This document shows, piece by piece, positions 10,598-23,285 of a stretch of 64,000 nt of DNA. The stretch is from Caenorhabditis remanei (lineage: Eukaryota; Nematoda; Chromadorea; Rhabditida; Rhabditidae): positions 2,728,001 to 2,792,000 of the forward strand of contig NC_071331.1 of NCBI RefSeq assembly GCF_010183535.1. The letters run 5' to 3'. How positions within the stretch are numbered: position 1 is the stretch's first letter; each line of letters starts with the position of its first letter. The notes under the pieces are model-generated. The model was not told where the DNA came from. It ran no database searches and saw nothing but the letters and a program-made list of their open reading frames with translations. The position numbers and the translations under genes are program-made.

Positions 10598-12327
10598 TTA
10601 TATTATTTACTTCCCCCACCATTCTTATCTGTGTCGGTTCCGGTTAGACTGATCGAGCATGGCGCTTGTAATAGTCTATACTTATCCGGGCTGAGGTTTA
10701 CTTCAGTAGACGCGGGTTTGAATCCTCCCGGGTTAGAAATTAACAAAATTGTTATTAAAATTCCTAAAAACAGGACATTTTTAACATAAAAATCAAATAA
10801 ATTATGATTGAAATTCTTAAAAACAGGGGTACTTTTTGTATTATTAACTTCCCCCACCATTCTTATCTGTGTCGGTTCCGGTTAGACTGATCGAGCATGG
10901 CGCTGTAATAGTCTATACTTATCCGGGCTGAGGTTTACTTCAGTAGACGCGGGTTTGAATCCTCCCGGGTTAGAAATTAACAAAATTGTTATTAAAATTC
11001 CTAAAACAGGACATTTTTAACATAAAAATCAAATAAATTATGGTTGAAATTCTTAAAAACAGGGTACTTTTTGTATTATTAACTTCCCCCACCATTCTTA
11101 TCTGTGTCGGTTCCGGTTAGACTGATCGAGCATGGCGCTGTAATAGTCTATACTTATCCGGGCTGAGGTTTACTTCAGTAGACGCGGGTTTGAATCCTCC
11201 CGGGTTAGAAATTAACAAAATTGTTATTAAAATTCCTAAAAACAGGACATTTTTAACATAAAAATCAAATAAATTATGATTGAAATTCTTAAAAACAGGG
11301 TACTTTTTGTAATATTAACTTCCCCCACCATTCTTATCTGTGTCGGTTCCGGTTAGACTGATCGAGCATGGCGCTGTAATAGTCTATACTTATCCGGGCT
11401 GAGGTTTACTTCAGTAGACGCGGGTTTGAATCCTCCCGGGTTAGAAATTAACAAAATTGTTATTAAAATTCCTAAAAACAGGACATTTTTAACATAAAAA
11501 TCAAATAAAATATGATTGAAATTCTTAAAAACAGGGTACTTTTTGTATTATTAACTTCCCCCACCATTCTTATCTGTGTCGGTTCCGGTTAGACTGATCG
11601 AGCATGGCGCTGTAATAGTCTATACTTATCCGGGCTGAGGTTTTCTTCAGTAGACGCGGGTTTGAATCCTCCCGGGTTAGAAATGAAACATTATAATTGA
11701 AATTCCCAAAAACGGGATAATTTTGAATTAAATCTTTCAAAAATGGGATAATTTTTATATTATTTACTTCCCCCACCATTATTGTCTGTGTCGGTTCCGG
11801 TTAGACTGATCTAGCATGGCGCTGTAATAGTCTATACTTATCCGGGCTGAAGTTTTCTTCAGTAGACGCGGGTTTGAATCCTCCCGGGTTAGAAATGAAA
11901 CATTATAATTGAAATTCCCAAAAACGGGATAATTTTGAATTAAATCTTTCAAAAATGGGATAATTTTTATATTATTTACTTCCCCCACCATTATTGTCTG
12001 TGTCGGTTCCGGTTAGACTGATCTAGCATGGCGCTGTAATAGTCTATACTTATCCGGGCTGAGGTTTTCTTCAGTAGACGCGGGTTTGAATCCTCCCGGG
12101 TTAGAAATGAAACATTATAATTGAAATTCCCAAAAACGGGATAATTTTGAATTAAATCTTTCAAAAACGGAATAATTTTTATATTATTGACTTCCCCAAC
12201 CATTCTTATCTGTGTCGGTTCCGGTTAGACTGATCGAGCATGGCGCTGTAATAGTCTATACTTATCCGGGCTGAAGTTTACTTCAGTAGACGCGGGTTTG
12301 AATCCTCCCGGGCTAGAAATGAAACAA
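10598..12327 (+). repeat. second block of the tRNA-like satellite, 8 units
   Basis: Units start near 10621, 10861, 11096, 11331, 11568, 11780, 11992 and 12204. The last units match those at 5490-6485 in order and in spacer type, including the GATCTAGC variants at the same relative places. This is the array part of the large duplication. Confidence 0.85.
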
Positions 12328-15300
12328 TTACAAATGAAATTCTCAAAAACGAGATATTTTCTACGTAACTGATTTAGAGTATGTTAAATTTCCAACCAAT
12401 AGTATTTAGCAGCGAGATACTCTCTTTCTTTCTTTTTACATCAACAAATTCAACGACGGATAACGGTATCAAAGATTGGACTCAGTGACCTGGATAATGC
12501 AATAGATGCAACGAAGAGAAGCGGCTGAAATACATGGGAAACGTGTTCTTTAGGCGGTGGATACCAGAGTTTGTAGGAAAAGGGAACGGATGATTGAGTA
12601 GTAGAAACCAGGGAATGAACGACAAAGTGACCTTATTTCTTATTTCTAGCAGGGTCGGCTACATTCCTTCCGAACTTCTCCTCCCTCCACAGAAGTATTA
12701 TGTTGATCAAGAAGATGAGAGCATTTACTTTTCTGGTTTACGCCAAAGCACATCTATTTCTTTTCTTCAACGAGAGTCAATTTGTCTACTATCTTCTGAA
12801 TCCACGACGACTGCGGCTTAGGCTCCCCAGCTTTTTTTTCTGAACATGAGTCCCACCATAGTTGTCAAGGCCCGGCCCGGGCCGGGCCGGGCCGGGCCTT
12901 GTCGGCAAAATCAGGGCCCGGCCCGAAGGCCCGGGCATATTGGCGCGAAAGTCAAATTTTCAAATTTTTTCAAATTTTTTGAATTTTTTTAAATTTTTTC
13001 GCGAAAAAGTCAAATTTTCGACTATCAGCCAGAATTAGAAGAAATTCTGAAAAATAGTCAAAAATGGTCACATTTCCGATGAAAAATTGAAAAAATTGGG
13101 AAAAAAAAATTGGGAAAAAAAGGGTCACTTTTTGAAGCCGGGCCTTCGGGCCGGGCCGGGCCTTGAAAATTTTCTACCGGCCCGGCCCGGCCCGGCCCGG
13201 CCCGGCCCGGGCCTTCGGGCCTTGCCGGGCCGGCCCGGGCCTTGACAACTATGAGTCCCACTCTTGCAATCGTTGCCCTTCTGCATTTCATCGGCGACAC
13301 ACGGTTTCCAGTTTCCAGCACGTGTTACAACACACCCCACAGTGGTCTCCAGCACGGTCTCAAAGTATTGCAACATGTTATTTGTTTCAAGCGAAGAATT
13401 TTGTTCAGGTATCGATAATTTCTAAAATTTATGTATTAAAGAAAAAATTCAAACATTGGTCTCTGCCTTCAGCTATGCGGTTAGTTACCTATTTTCTAGA
13501 ACCTTAGCATAAAATTCTTGGTTTCATAGGCAGAAGATTGGTTTTTTTAACGTTGAAATGGGGATAAACTCAAAGGACACAAATATACAAATACAATGAA
13601 AACAAATACAAAATGGTCGGAAATTTATAAAATAAGGTCGTCTTCACTTTTTTTCAATATTTGGCCAACCGAAAGGAAGTGAAATAATTATACTGTTATC
13701 TCGAAAAGTGAAAATATCCAATGTTTCGAAAAGATTGATAGTTTGATTGGCGACTTAATTAAACTGATAACAAGCTTCCAACAGCTGCTGCTGTTTCATT
13801 CTATCCTTTTATAGTTTTGAGCTTTAGACGAATCGTCTATGACGACTAAATTGCTTTATTAAATGTAGCATCAGCAAAAAATAATAACTGATGAAAAAGC
13901 TCTGAAATAAATATAATCATGTGCCACTCTCAAAACAGCTTTTTTCGTAATTAAAGCCCGATAATAATGATATATATTTAGCTATTAAATTCATTGATCA
14001 TCAGCTTTTTTAATCAGGTACACAAGTTACTACGGCTCATTCACAACATGAAACATATATACTAGAGTCTTGTAACAGGTCCATAGAGAGAAAAACTTTA
14101 CAACAGTTTTCATTGACTTTCTTTTCTTTTGATAAACGAGATTTGTCAATACAATACGTTTCAGTAGTCGTATGTTGATAATGAGTTTGTTTTGTGAACA
14201 AACGATATAATGTTTCAAATGAAGCACAACTACTCAAGGTAAATTACATCTTAATAGCAACCGGTTGAATCTGTAAAAAAAATTTTGTTTTCGCTAGCAA
14301 AAGTGCTAACTATCAAAGTTTTCTGAGGGAATGTGAGGGGAAATAATCGCGGGACATATATATTTTCTTGAAATTGTTGCTCATAGCTACGAACGATGAA
14401 TTCACAACACTTTTTGAAGATTTCTGATGTTACTGAAAATTGAGAAAACAGTAACGAAATTCCAAAATTCGATACATTAATCAAAATTCGATGCATTAAA
14501 ATTCGATACAAGAAAACTCAAATACTGAAGGAGAGCGAGCGTTCTTTAAAGTTTTTTTTCTCGAATTCTGTGTTATATGAAGAATGAAACAAATTGGTTC
14601 ATCTCCAGTTTGTTGAATATGTATACTGGTCAATTGTGTGGAAATCGACGTATTTTTGTCTAGAGTTGGCATCAGCTAGGCTTTAACCCCATTTAAGTGT
14701 GCGTTCACTTCTATCGTTTCATTTATTTTTATGAATTGGTTGCTTAGGCGCGGAAACTGTGATATGAAGTGGCGAAAACAGCAAAAAATATCTGCTGTTT
14801 CTGTGTGTCCACATCTGGAACACTCCGACACATTTATATAATAGTTCTTTTTTAATTCACTGGAAAACCTTTTTTATGCCGATGGGGTGTTTGGTGAAAC
14901 TTGAACACATTAATTTTCCAAAATGGTCAATTAAATAGCGTTGTCAGAATTTGAAGAAATCTTTTCATTGGCCGGAAATCTCGGTCTAAAAATTCTGGAA
15001 CTCCAAGTTTCACGTTGTCCGCTTGTCATTTCTTCGAGAAGTGTGGAAGCAGTAGAAAAATTGATCGAGTGTATTTATTTGGTTACAAGTCTAATGTAAA
15101 ACCAAGAATTTTTCTGAAAAAAGTTTCGGAAATAAAAACAACAAAAGATTGTGAATTCCCAACAACAATGCTGAATCAATGATAACAAATTAGAGAAACA
15201 GTAAGGGAATCTAACTTTTTTGGCAGTTTCTAAGTACTAGGATCTGTTAAAAACTGAAAGTTGGCTTCTGTTGAAAATTACTGTTTCAATGAGTTGAGAA

Positions 15301-16291
15301 ATACTTTTAAATGGTTTAGAATTCAGTGTGGTTATCCAAAATCATTAACCTTACTTTCAGTTATTCAAGGGTAATCCATTGCCGGAAGAAATTTCAAGAG
15401 CCAGTTAAAATTAACAAATTCTATCTTTGATAGACAGAAGTTGCTAAAAGAAAATTGTCATCACTTGACCAAAAAATGAACATTATTTACAAATTTTTTT
15501 GTGTTTGATTTGATAAGACTGAAACGGTAAGACAAGTTTTTCTCGAACGTGAAAAAAACAGAAATGCCGTTAGTTAAAAAAAACGCTGGATCAGGAAAAA
15601 CGGAGAACTAATCTACATAAAAATATCGATCCCATCACTAGGGTTTGATGAAACAGAACATGGTTTTTCTTACTGTCAGCAGCCTGTTCTAGGAAAATAG
15701 ATGATAGAGGATATTACCTGTTCGCCACTGGTTAACCGCTGGCTCAAAGTACGACTCCGGGACGAGGAGTGAGTTTTGTTGCTTAGTTCCAATTTACGCC
15801 GGCTCACTACCGTACTTTACACAAAAACTTTTAATAGTACGGTAGTGACCCACACCGTGTCCCCTGGCCAATTTTTTGAGCGAGCGGCCGGGAACGAGAA
15901 TATGGGTAATGCTAACCATGTTCAGTCTTTGTAACTCTACAAGCAATTTTTGGGCCAGGAAGAATAGTCATACTCTCGTTACCGGGGTTGAGTATCTTTT
16001 CTGAATAAACTGAAACAATTATTTTTTAAAAACTATTTTGAATGATTTTTGTTGAAGTTGATAACAGTTTGATTTTAATGTGAAAGCAGGAACAATATGG
16101 TTCATTCGTTTTCAACTGTGTCATTAATTCTAGCAGTCAATCAACATAATGGTATTGACAGAATACTTTTCAGGGCTATAGTTTTTATAGCTCATCAATC
16201 GGAGCAATAAAAAGAAAAGCCTCATCCGGACAAAATAATAAGTCCTTTCTAGTTTTATAATTTTCTCCACAGAAAGACAAAAATTAGTAGA
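11331..16291. repeat. near-identical duplicate of about 5490-10497
   Basis: Sequence and order match the first copy almost base for base at an offset of about 5842 bp, falling to about 5794 bp after a 48-bp deletion in the GC-rich MITE (12857-13252 versus 7015-7458). Other differences are few single bases. The first copy stops at the N gap, whereas this copy continues into unrelated sequence after 16291. Separately assembled haplotypes or a misjoin across the satellite is the simplest reading; a real recent tandem duplication is possible. Confidence 0.85.
12857..13252. mobile_element. GC-rich-ended MITE, duplicate copy with 48-bp deletion
   Basis: Same termini and same AGTCCCAC flanks as the copy at 7015-7458. 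The left GC-rich arm is shorter by about 48 bp, the kind of change expected from slippage or from poor assembly of GGCCCGG repeats. Confidence 0.75.
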
Positions 16292-16687
16292 AAATTTCAA
16301 ATTAAGCAGCTATCTCTAAAAGAATATATACGACAACTACTCTATCATGGCTCATGGTGTTATTTCACATTTGGGAAACAGTAAAGATAACTTTCACATT
16401 TTCTTTCCGTTTCTATGTGTTGTTTTTTCAGATAAGGAATAGAGAATTGCGGTTTTACAATCTTTTACAGAATCAATGATTCTTCTCAGTTTTGCATTAT
16501 ATATCAGTTCTTCTGTTAGGGTTTTAGCTTTCAAAACATATGTGACACAATACAAAAAATACATTCCTTTATTCCTGTCAAATACTACTTTTGATTGGAT
16601 TCTTCAAGCTTAAGATATTTTTGAGAAACAAAAAAATTATTTAAAAAATAAAAACTAACTAATTGTGTTCTCAAGATACAAGACATG
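13262..16687. other. AT-rich region without genes (second duplicate copy)
   Basis: No coding sequence is supported. From about 15120 the sequence is related to the dispersed copy at 25080-26660. Confidence 0.4.
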
Positions 16688-17040
16688 CTCAGCGGGAAAA
16701 TTTGGAAGGACGCCGGAAGGTTTATGGATGGAAGGGGATATCGGAGTGTCGTTGCCACATTTTCAAAAATTCAAATCGTTTTTACAACTTCGTCCTTTGA
16801 TAATCAACTAAAAACAGCGAGCAAAACAAAAGACGTATTATTTTAATGACTGATAAACATATTCAGTATGTCAGAAAATAAAGCTTTCATGTTTTCTTGT
16901 GTTTTTTCTTGCTTTGCGTTATACAATGTGATAAATAAAGTTGTAAAAACGATTTGAATTTTTGAAAATGTGGCAACGACACTCCGATATCCCCTTCCAT
17001 CCATAAACCTTCCGGCGTCCTTCCAAATTTTCCCGCTGAG
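16688..17040. mobile_element. MITE with about 110-bp inverted arms
   Basis: The arms begin CTCAGCGGGAAAATTTGG and are near-perfect inverted repeats of about 110 bp. The paralogous block at 26501-26520 reads straight through this position, a pre-insertion site, and shows that TG (16686-16687 and 17041-17042) was duplicated. The interior has no transposase. Confidence 0.85.
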
Positions 17041-17042
17041 TG

Positions 17043-19089
17043 ATTGGCACATAATAATAGAATAAAAAATAAGAAAGTTAGGAAGAGTATGCATGTAGCT
17101 ACAATAAATCATCTTACTGTTTCAAAAACGATTTTTATCACATTCCTGTTTCTCATTGACTAGTGCAACGTTGTAGAGAATATTTCTTTCATTCTACACG
17201 TAGAGAAGCTACTGCTCAAGGCCTTGATAAACACACATTTTGTGTTCTTCCGACTTAATGTGAATCAACGGATCTGAATTCTTGTTTGTGTTTATTTTAC
17301 TGAATCAAAAATTCTAGAAATTTCTGAACGACATTTGTTTGTGGTGGAACTGTCGTTTATCCAAAAACACTAGTGATATGAAAATTCAACAATTTTTATC
17401 ACGATGATAACCACGGGTTCATTATTTACATTTTATTCCTGTTTCTGATTTTTTAGAAAAATATATGTACATAAATCGCGGAAGTGTTGTCATAATTTCA
17501 TCTGACTTCACATATCTGATACTTTCATTCACAGTTTCTATTTCGAATTTCTCATTTGGAATTGTAGAAACGTCATAATTGATCAAAAATGGATTTTATT
17601 TCATATTTATAATAATAATCATTATTATTATTTATTACGATATATTTATCACGATATTAATTGAATTGGTTTCGATACTTGAAGAAAATTGGTTTCATAC
17701 TGTTTCCTCAAATTTATGAAGCAAAAGAAACTGGAATAATATGTTATTCACTATTAGTGCATATGTAAAAACATCAGAATCTCCTAAATATCAATTTAAC
17801 GATTGATGAGATAAGAATGTGTTGATATCTTCTTAATGAAACAGAATCAGAATACCGTAATACTGCTTTTCAGTGAAAACTTCTGTTGATTGCTGTCTTT
17901 TTTGACTGATATAACTGAAATAATTTTTTTGGTCGTAGTGCAAGAAAATGGAGAAAATACGATATTTTACAGTGTTGAAGTACACGACAAAGCTTTTAGA
18001 TCGGTTTGATCAACAAGCGTGAAGATATGGATGTAAGCTAACCTGTAAACTTCTCATAACGTCATATGTGTTCATTGTTCCCTTTTTTTAAATCTCTTGA
18101 CTGATTAAAAAAAACGCACTCTTCGATTGTTGAATTTGAAGAAATGAGTGTAAACATTGTTCGCTAAACAGTACAAAGTTTTAAGAATAAGACTTTTGTG
18201 AGTCGTATTTTATGAGAAAGTGCGAGATTTTTTGGGGAAAAAGTAATTTTTGGATAGTGTTTCAAGCACAACGTAATTCTAGTTGATCAAATAGAATTTT
18301 TACTGTCCTACAAATATTACATCGTGTGATTCATTAACTAGCAACTTCAAAAAAATTGAGAATGGTGTGAACCACCTGAAAAATCTGCTTCGTTACAAAA
18401 AAGTTCTGGAAATTGAAAAGAAAATATGAAAAATATTGGACTAAGCATTGCAATTTTTTGGAACTGCGAATGAAATTTCCAGTTTCATGAAGAGATAATT
18501 TAATGACAATTGTGGTGGATAATTATTGAAACGTTGCGATAGCTCAATTATGATTCCTGAATTCACAATACAAAACAAAGATATTGCCAATAGAATCAAA
18601 TGGAAATCCTCGTCTTATAAATAAAAGCCACCTGATTTTGTTTATACCCGGTGAACATATATCCTGTCTGTAATAGTTACTACTTCCTTCTGCAAGAAAA
18701 AATAACTTTTCTCTGTTTCTTATAAGTTCAAAGAGCTTCTATTATCTTTATAGCTTAGTTAGTTGATGCCATCTATTCACAAGTTATTCACTACCTGAAT
18801 ATATAGTGTAGCCATTTTTTTTCATTTTGACTCAATGAATGTAACTGATGCAGTTCCCCTGAAAAAGTCCCATTTTGTTTCAAAAATATTATTTTCATGT
18901 TGCAGATTCTTTATTTGTAAACACAGCTATTTTTTGAATTAATCCGAAGGAGCTCTCTGATTCGGGGTTGATAAAAAACTTTTTCTTCATATTCTTTTTT
19001 GTGGCAACAATTATTAACAAAACTTTAATGAAAAAGTTACAGTTACCGGAAGGTTAAAACTTCTGAATTAAAAGACGCATTGTTCAATT
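17043..19089. other. AT-rich intergenic DNA
   Basis: No gene-like structure is seen; the few short open frames lack splice sites and domains. Part of 17100-17420 continues the dispersed block shared with 26580-26760. Confidence 0.35.
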
Positions 19090-19750
19090 ACAGCTTTGAA
19101 TCTTTTTAACTGATTGAAGCATGTGTGAAACAGGGACTTACGGAAAAAGAACATGGTTCTAAATTTTGAAGGAAAAACGACAGCCAAAGTTTTCTTCGTT
19201 GTATGCAGAGTTAAACTCTCCTGAAAATCGTTTTTTAATGCTAAAATAAGAAACACTACGTTTCAATTATGGAGTGGCTGCGTTGGGGAATTTGTCTATC
19301 AAAGATTGAACGCAAAAACGGAATTTTGTGTATTAAAAAATTCAATTTGAAACGGAAGAAAACTTTTCAGATGTTAATCAAGGATCAGGTCAATGCTCTC
19401 TGAAATGTGTAAAGTGTAGCAGTAGAAGTTTGGATAACAACACTAGAAGTAATTAATAAGGTAATTATCAAACTGATTGGTGATAACAACATACAACTGG
19501 CTGATTAGTATGTCTTGCTTCCAACTGTGAGCACGTTTCTAGGATCTAAGTTTTCAATATTCGCTATATTTGTTGAGCTAAGAAGGAATAAGACGAAGCA
19601 ATGAAGCATAAAAAAAATAATTTTTAAATCTGCACGAAACTGTTGTTAACAAAAAAAAATAGTCGTGAATTGCTTTCAACTACATAAAATGATGGACCTC
19701 TAATTTTCATACTAAAACATATTTCTAGGAAAGCAAATTCTAAATATGTG
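19090..19750. repeat. dispersed repeat family R1, copy 1
   Basis: It shares long similar stretches with 20100-20860 and 33130-33870, and shorter parts with 24530-24660 and 39540-39680. A marker is GTATGTGTGAAACAG followed by (A)CTTACGGAAAA. No intact ORF is conserved among the copies. Confidence 0.65.
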
Positions 19751-20099
19751 CCGCATTTTTTGGTCGAAAATTGGTCACTTTCAGGGCAAAAGCTAAAAGA
19801 GGCATTTCAACAGTTTTTGGTCGTTGGAATACTAAAACCATGTTACATGAAAATAATGTTACTACATCACGACATATTACGATTGAGCAACAGAAGATTA
19901 CTGTAACACTAACTTTTTGTTAGAAACTGGGACTAAATTTTTCTATTCCAGCTCCCTTTGGTATGAAGTAAGTTTGATGATAAAAAAAGTAGATCAAAAT
20001 CGAGAAATCACTAATTCGAGCAAATAGAAAATTTGAGAAAAAACATTTTGCCTTAGCGAAATGTGCTAATAATCTGTATTCATTTCAAAAGTACCACAA

Positions 20100-20860
20100 A
20101 ATTCAGAAATTGAACATGGGGGGTTTTATCAAATAACAATCATACATAAACACCATTGCTCATCAGGCATGTGTGAAACAGAGAATTACGGAAAAATAAC
20201 ATTTTTCTAAATTTTTAATAAAAACGCATATCCGAAGTTTTGTGCAGAGTTTAACTTTTTGAAAATAGTATTTCAATGCCCAAATAAGAAGCACCACGCT
20301 TCAATTATGGGGTGTCTGTCTGGGGGAAAATTGTCTAGCAATGCAGCGATTAAACGCGAAAACGGAATTTAGTGAATTAAAAAATTCGATTTGAAACGGT
20401 TCAATAATTTCGAGATGATGATCAAGGATCAGGTTAATGATCTCTAAAGGGTGCGTACTGTAGCAGTGAAAGTTTGTTAAGCTCATTGAATATTTTGGAA
20501 TGTTAATAGTTTGAAAATAATTGTCACTATCATGGATCAAAGTTCAAACTATTGGCACTAAAATCGATACATTGACAAAAAATGTAGAAGTTATTTATAG
20601 AGAAACTATGAAACTGATTCGTGATAACAATTAGTCGCTACATTTGTTGAGCTAGGAAGGCAATATCAAGCGAAAAAGTAATAAAGTTTTAAGAAATGGG
20701 ATACCAAAAATCTGCATGAAAAAATTGTTGGCAAAAGAAAAAAAACGGCAGTCGTGAATTTCATTCAACCAACAAATAAATAACATGAAATAAGTCCAAT
20801 CACTCTACTAAAACTTCAGGAATCCGACACATGTTTATTCAATGATGAAACAGTGAATTC
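20100..20860. repeat. dispersed repeat family R1, copy 2
   Basis: Similar to 19090-19750 over nearly its full length and in the same orientation, with many substitutions and small indels, so it is an old copy. Confidence 0.65.
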
Positions 20861-21279
20861 CCATCCTGAATATTGATAATAGGAAGTTGTGTAGTAGCAA
20901 ACCGGAGTCATCAGTTACTTACAAGACATGGTCATACAACAATTATATCAATCAGGTTGTTCACTTATATTTTAATTCGTTTGCTCTAAGACTGGTTATC
21001 AAAGTAAGCATAGACCTTCTCGAATCCAGTTTAGTAGTTTTCATCCATTTTAAAAATACCGTTACAAGTCGTTTCTAATCGTAACAGGTTTATTTGTAAC
21101 GTAATTCTTCAGCTTTATCGATTATAAGTTTCGGATAATGTTAGCTTTGTTGGAGTATGAGGTTATTTTCATAAATTTATTATTAGCACAATCCATTAAA
21201 ACTGCGTATAAATGCAGATTACAAAGTAGCAATAATTTTCAACTGTTTAAAGAAGTTTGCAAATTTTCTTTCTCTTTTA

Positions 21280-22015
21280 ACCAGTCGGTTTACGTCGCCT
21301 GACGGCGACTAAACCTCCTTCCCTACACCACCCTTCTCAGTTTTACAGCGCCTGCGGCGCTTTTTAAATGATTCAGACAGTTGGGGCATCAAAATTCTTT
21401 TCTCCTTCTGGGTCGTTTAAAACTTTTCTTCACTTATTGGTAGTTTTTGTTAACTGAGCAGTCCGTTGCGACAGGGAACAATTGAAACATCTATCTTTTT
21501 CTGAATACTTTTTACAAAATTTCTTAATGATTATTTCTATCTCGATGGGAAGGAATTTAAAATGAGACGTTTTTAAGTTTACCAAACTGAACTTTCTTCT
21601 TATGTTTTCCTTATTTCAAAATAATCTTACTGAAAAACTGGAACATAATAACTCTTCTTTTTTCCCTCCTCAAAAAGCGAAAAATCATTTCAGATATCAA
21701 TTGTTGACTTTTTTGATTGTTCGGCGGCGATGCCGCCTCCCTCCTCTAAGTATGGCAAGATAAATCAATGAGTTTTAACACGATCGAATGAAAATCCCGA
21801 GTCTTAAGATAAGTAAAAGAGAAAAAGTCTTCCTCAATTCTTCTTTCTTGTACTGATTTTTTACTTTAACTTTACTGGAACTACCTTTACCCAAACTATT
21901 TTAAAATGATCCTACAGAAAATGAAATTTGGTAACTCTTCTTTTTTTCTTCTTGGAAGTTTTTTAGCATTTTGACTGATCGGCGGCGATGCCGCCTCCCT
22001 CCAAAAAAATGCGCG
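21280..22015 (+). repeat. palindromic-hairpin repeat family H, copy 1
   Basis: It begins ACCAGTCGGTTTACGTCGCC. It holds three kinds of short GC palindrome: GTCGCC/GGCGAC (about 21292-21307), AGCGCC/GGCGCT (about 21346-21361) and GGCGGC/GCCGCC (about 21723 and 21979). Related copies lie at 27070-27725, 32695-33072 (reverse) and 63555-63930. No ORF is shared among the copies. Confidence 0.6.
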
Positions 22016-22060
22016 AAACTCGGATGAAAAATCTAACTTTTCGGCAGTTTTGTACTTTTT

Positions 22061-22307
22061 CACGTAGAGTCCCGATTAACCTATGCAGATGCGCTCTATT
22101 GCCAAGGGGGTAACACATTGCCGTAGCGGTGAACTTTAGAAACGTTTGTGCATACCGTGGTGAACATTAGAATTTATTTTTCAACGTTGAATGAATTCTA
22201 ATGTTCACCACGGTATGCACAGAAATTTCTCAAGTTCACCGCTACGGCAATGTGTAACCCCCTTGGCAATAGAGCGCAGCTGCATGGGTTCTTCGGAACT
22301 CTACGTG
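22061..22307. repeat. foldback inverted repeat (about 105-bp arms)
   Basis: The left arm CACGTAGAGT... and the right arm ...ACTCTACGTG are inverted copies with a few mismatches, enclosing a short AT loop near 22180. It is a probable MITE. The open frames on both strands here are read-through of the palindrome. Confidence 0.75.
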
Positions 22308-22463
22308 CTTTTTGGCTATCATCATTCAAAACAGCAAGTTCCAAACAGTCCGGGTGCAAACTTATAGAGAATTCTAAACGCATACGGAAGGTCAATACCC
22401 TTGTTAGGAATTTAAATTTCCTATTTACATTATTATAACAATGCAATTATTATCAAAATAATA

Positions 22464-22567
22464 AAGTTCCGACATTTTTTACCGACGCGTGTTTGCGGAC
22501 TCAGTGCAAAATTTAATAATTTAGCACTGAGTCCGCAAACACGCGTCGGTAAAAAATGTCGGAACTT
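22464..22567. repeat. short near-perfect palindrome
   Basis: Arms of about 45 bp starting AAAGTTCCGAC close around an AAATTTAATAATTT loop. A smaller relative lies at 26766-26830. Probably a miniature foldback transposon. Confidence 0.8.
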
Positions 22568-22679
22568 TTTTGTCGCGACAATAAAGTATGTTTTTTTTTA
22601 AGATTTGACTCCCCCATGACGTTGCGGACAAAAATCATTTTGTAAACTGCCATCAGTTTCTAACTTGGTGTTTGTGGGA

Positions 22680-23285
22680 TTCCGACTTCTGCCTTTCGCT
22701 TTTGGCGCAAAGCTTTTTTATTCCGCTTTCCGGCATTTCAAAAACCGCATTTCGCTCAAGCCGGTAGCGGTGTGGGCAGTGTCAAAATAATATAACCCAC
22801 GTAACTTTTTTGTCCCACTATATCTCGACAATAACAAAGATATTTCAACTTTCGTATACTGGCTGACCATGTTCTTATCAAAACAAAAAACCAAAAGACA
22901 TTTCCGACCTGGCGAGAATGAACTCGCCACCCCATGCGTAAGTGTCATCTGCGTAGACCGCTACACCAAAAACGCGCGGCCGGCGCTTTCTCGAGAACGC
23001 AGTCAAGAAACACCAAGTCAGTAGTGTTAGGTCGAGATTTTGAGCTTTCTACCACCCTGTCGGGACACACCTTTCTCAACGCTATTTACCGTTGAAATCG
23101 TCATCGTCTCCAGAAGACGTCAAAATCAACATTTTCGAAAAAATAAAAGTTCGGGCATCATCTAAGGGAAATTTCCAACTAATCTATCTAGGTTTCATAG
23201 AAATCGGTCCACTACGGACGGAGTTATGAACGGCGACAAATAAACGGACACACGGAATCTGTTGAATATTATTAGTAAAGATTAC
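22680..23285 (-). repeat. tRNA-bearing SINE-like repeat, copy 1
   Basis: Read on the minus strand, the repeat opens with TACTAATAATATTCAACAG, runs through a conserved body, and carries a tRNA-like module at about 22970-22905. The A-box-like GTAGCGGTCTACGC comes first; the B-box-like region here is diverged (GAGTTCATTCTCG) compared with GAGTTCGTTCCCG in the copy at 29.5 kb. The middle GACWCTTACGC resembles a Lys-CTT-type anticodon loop. Two more copies lie at 29280-29815 and 31480-31850. Confidence 0.65.

Noticed and set aside
22198..22446. ORFs on both strands over 22.2-22.4 kb
   Set aside because: They cross the foldback palindrome and are explained by it.
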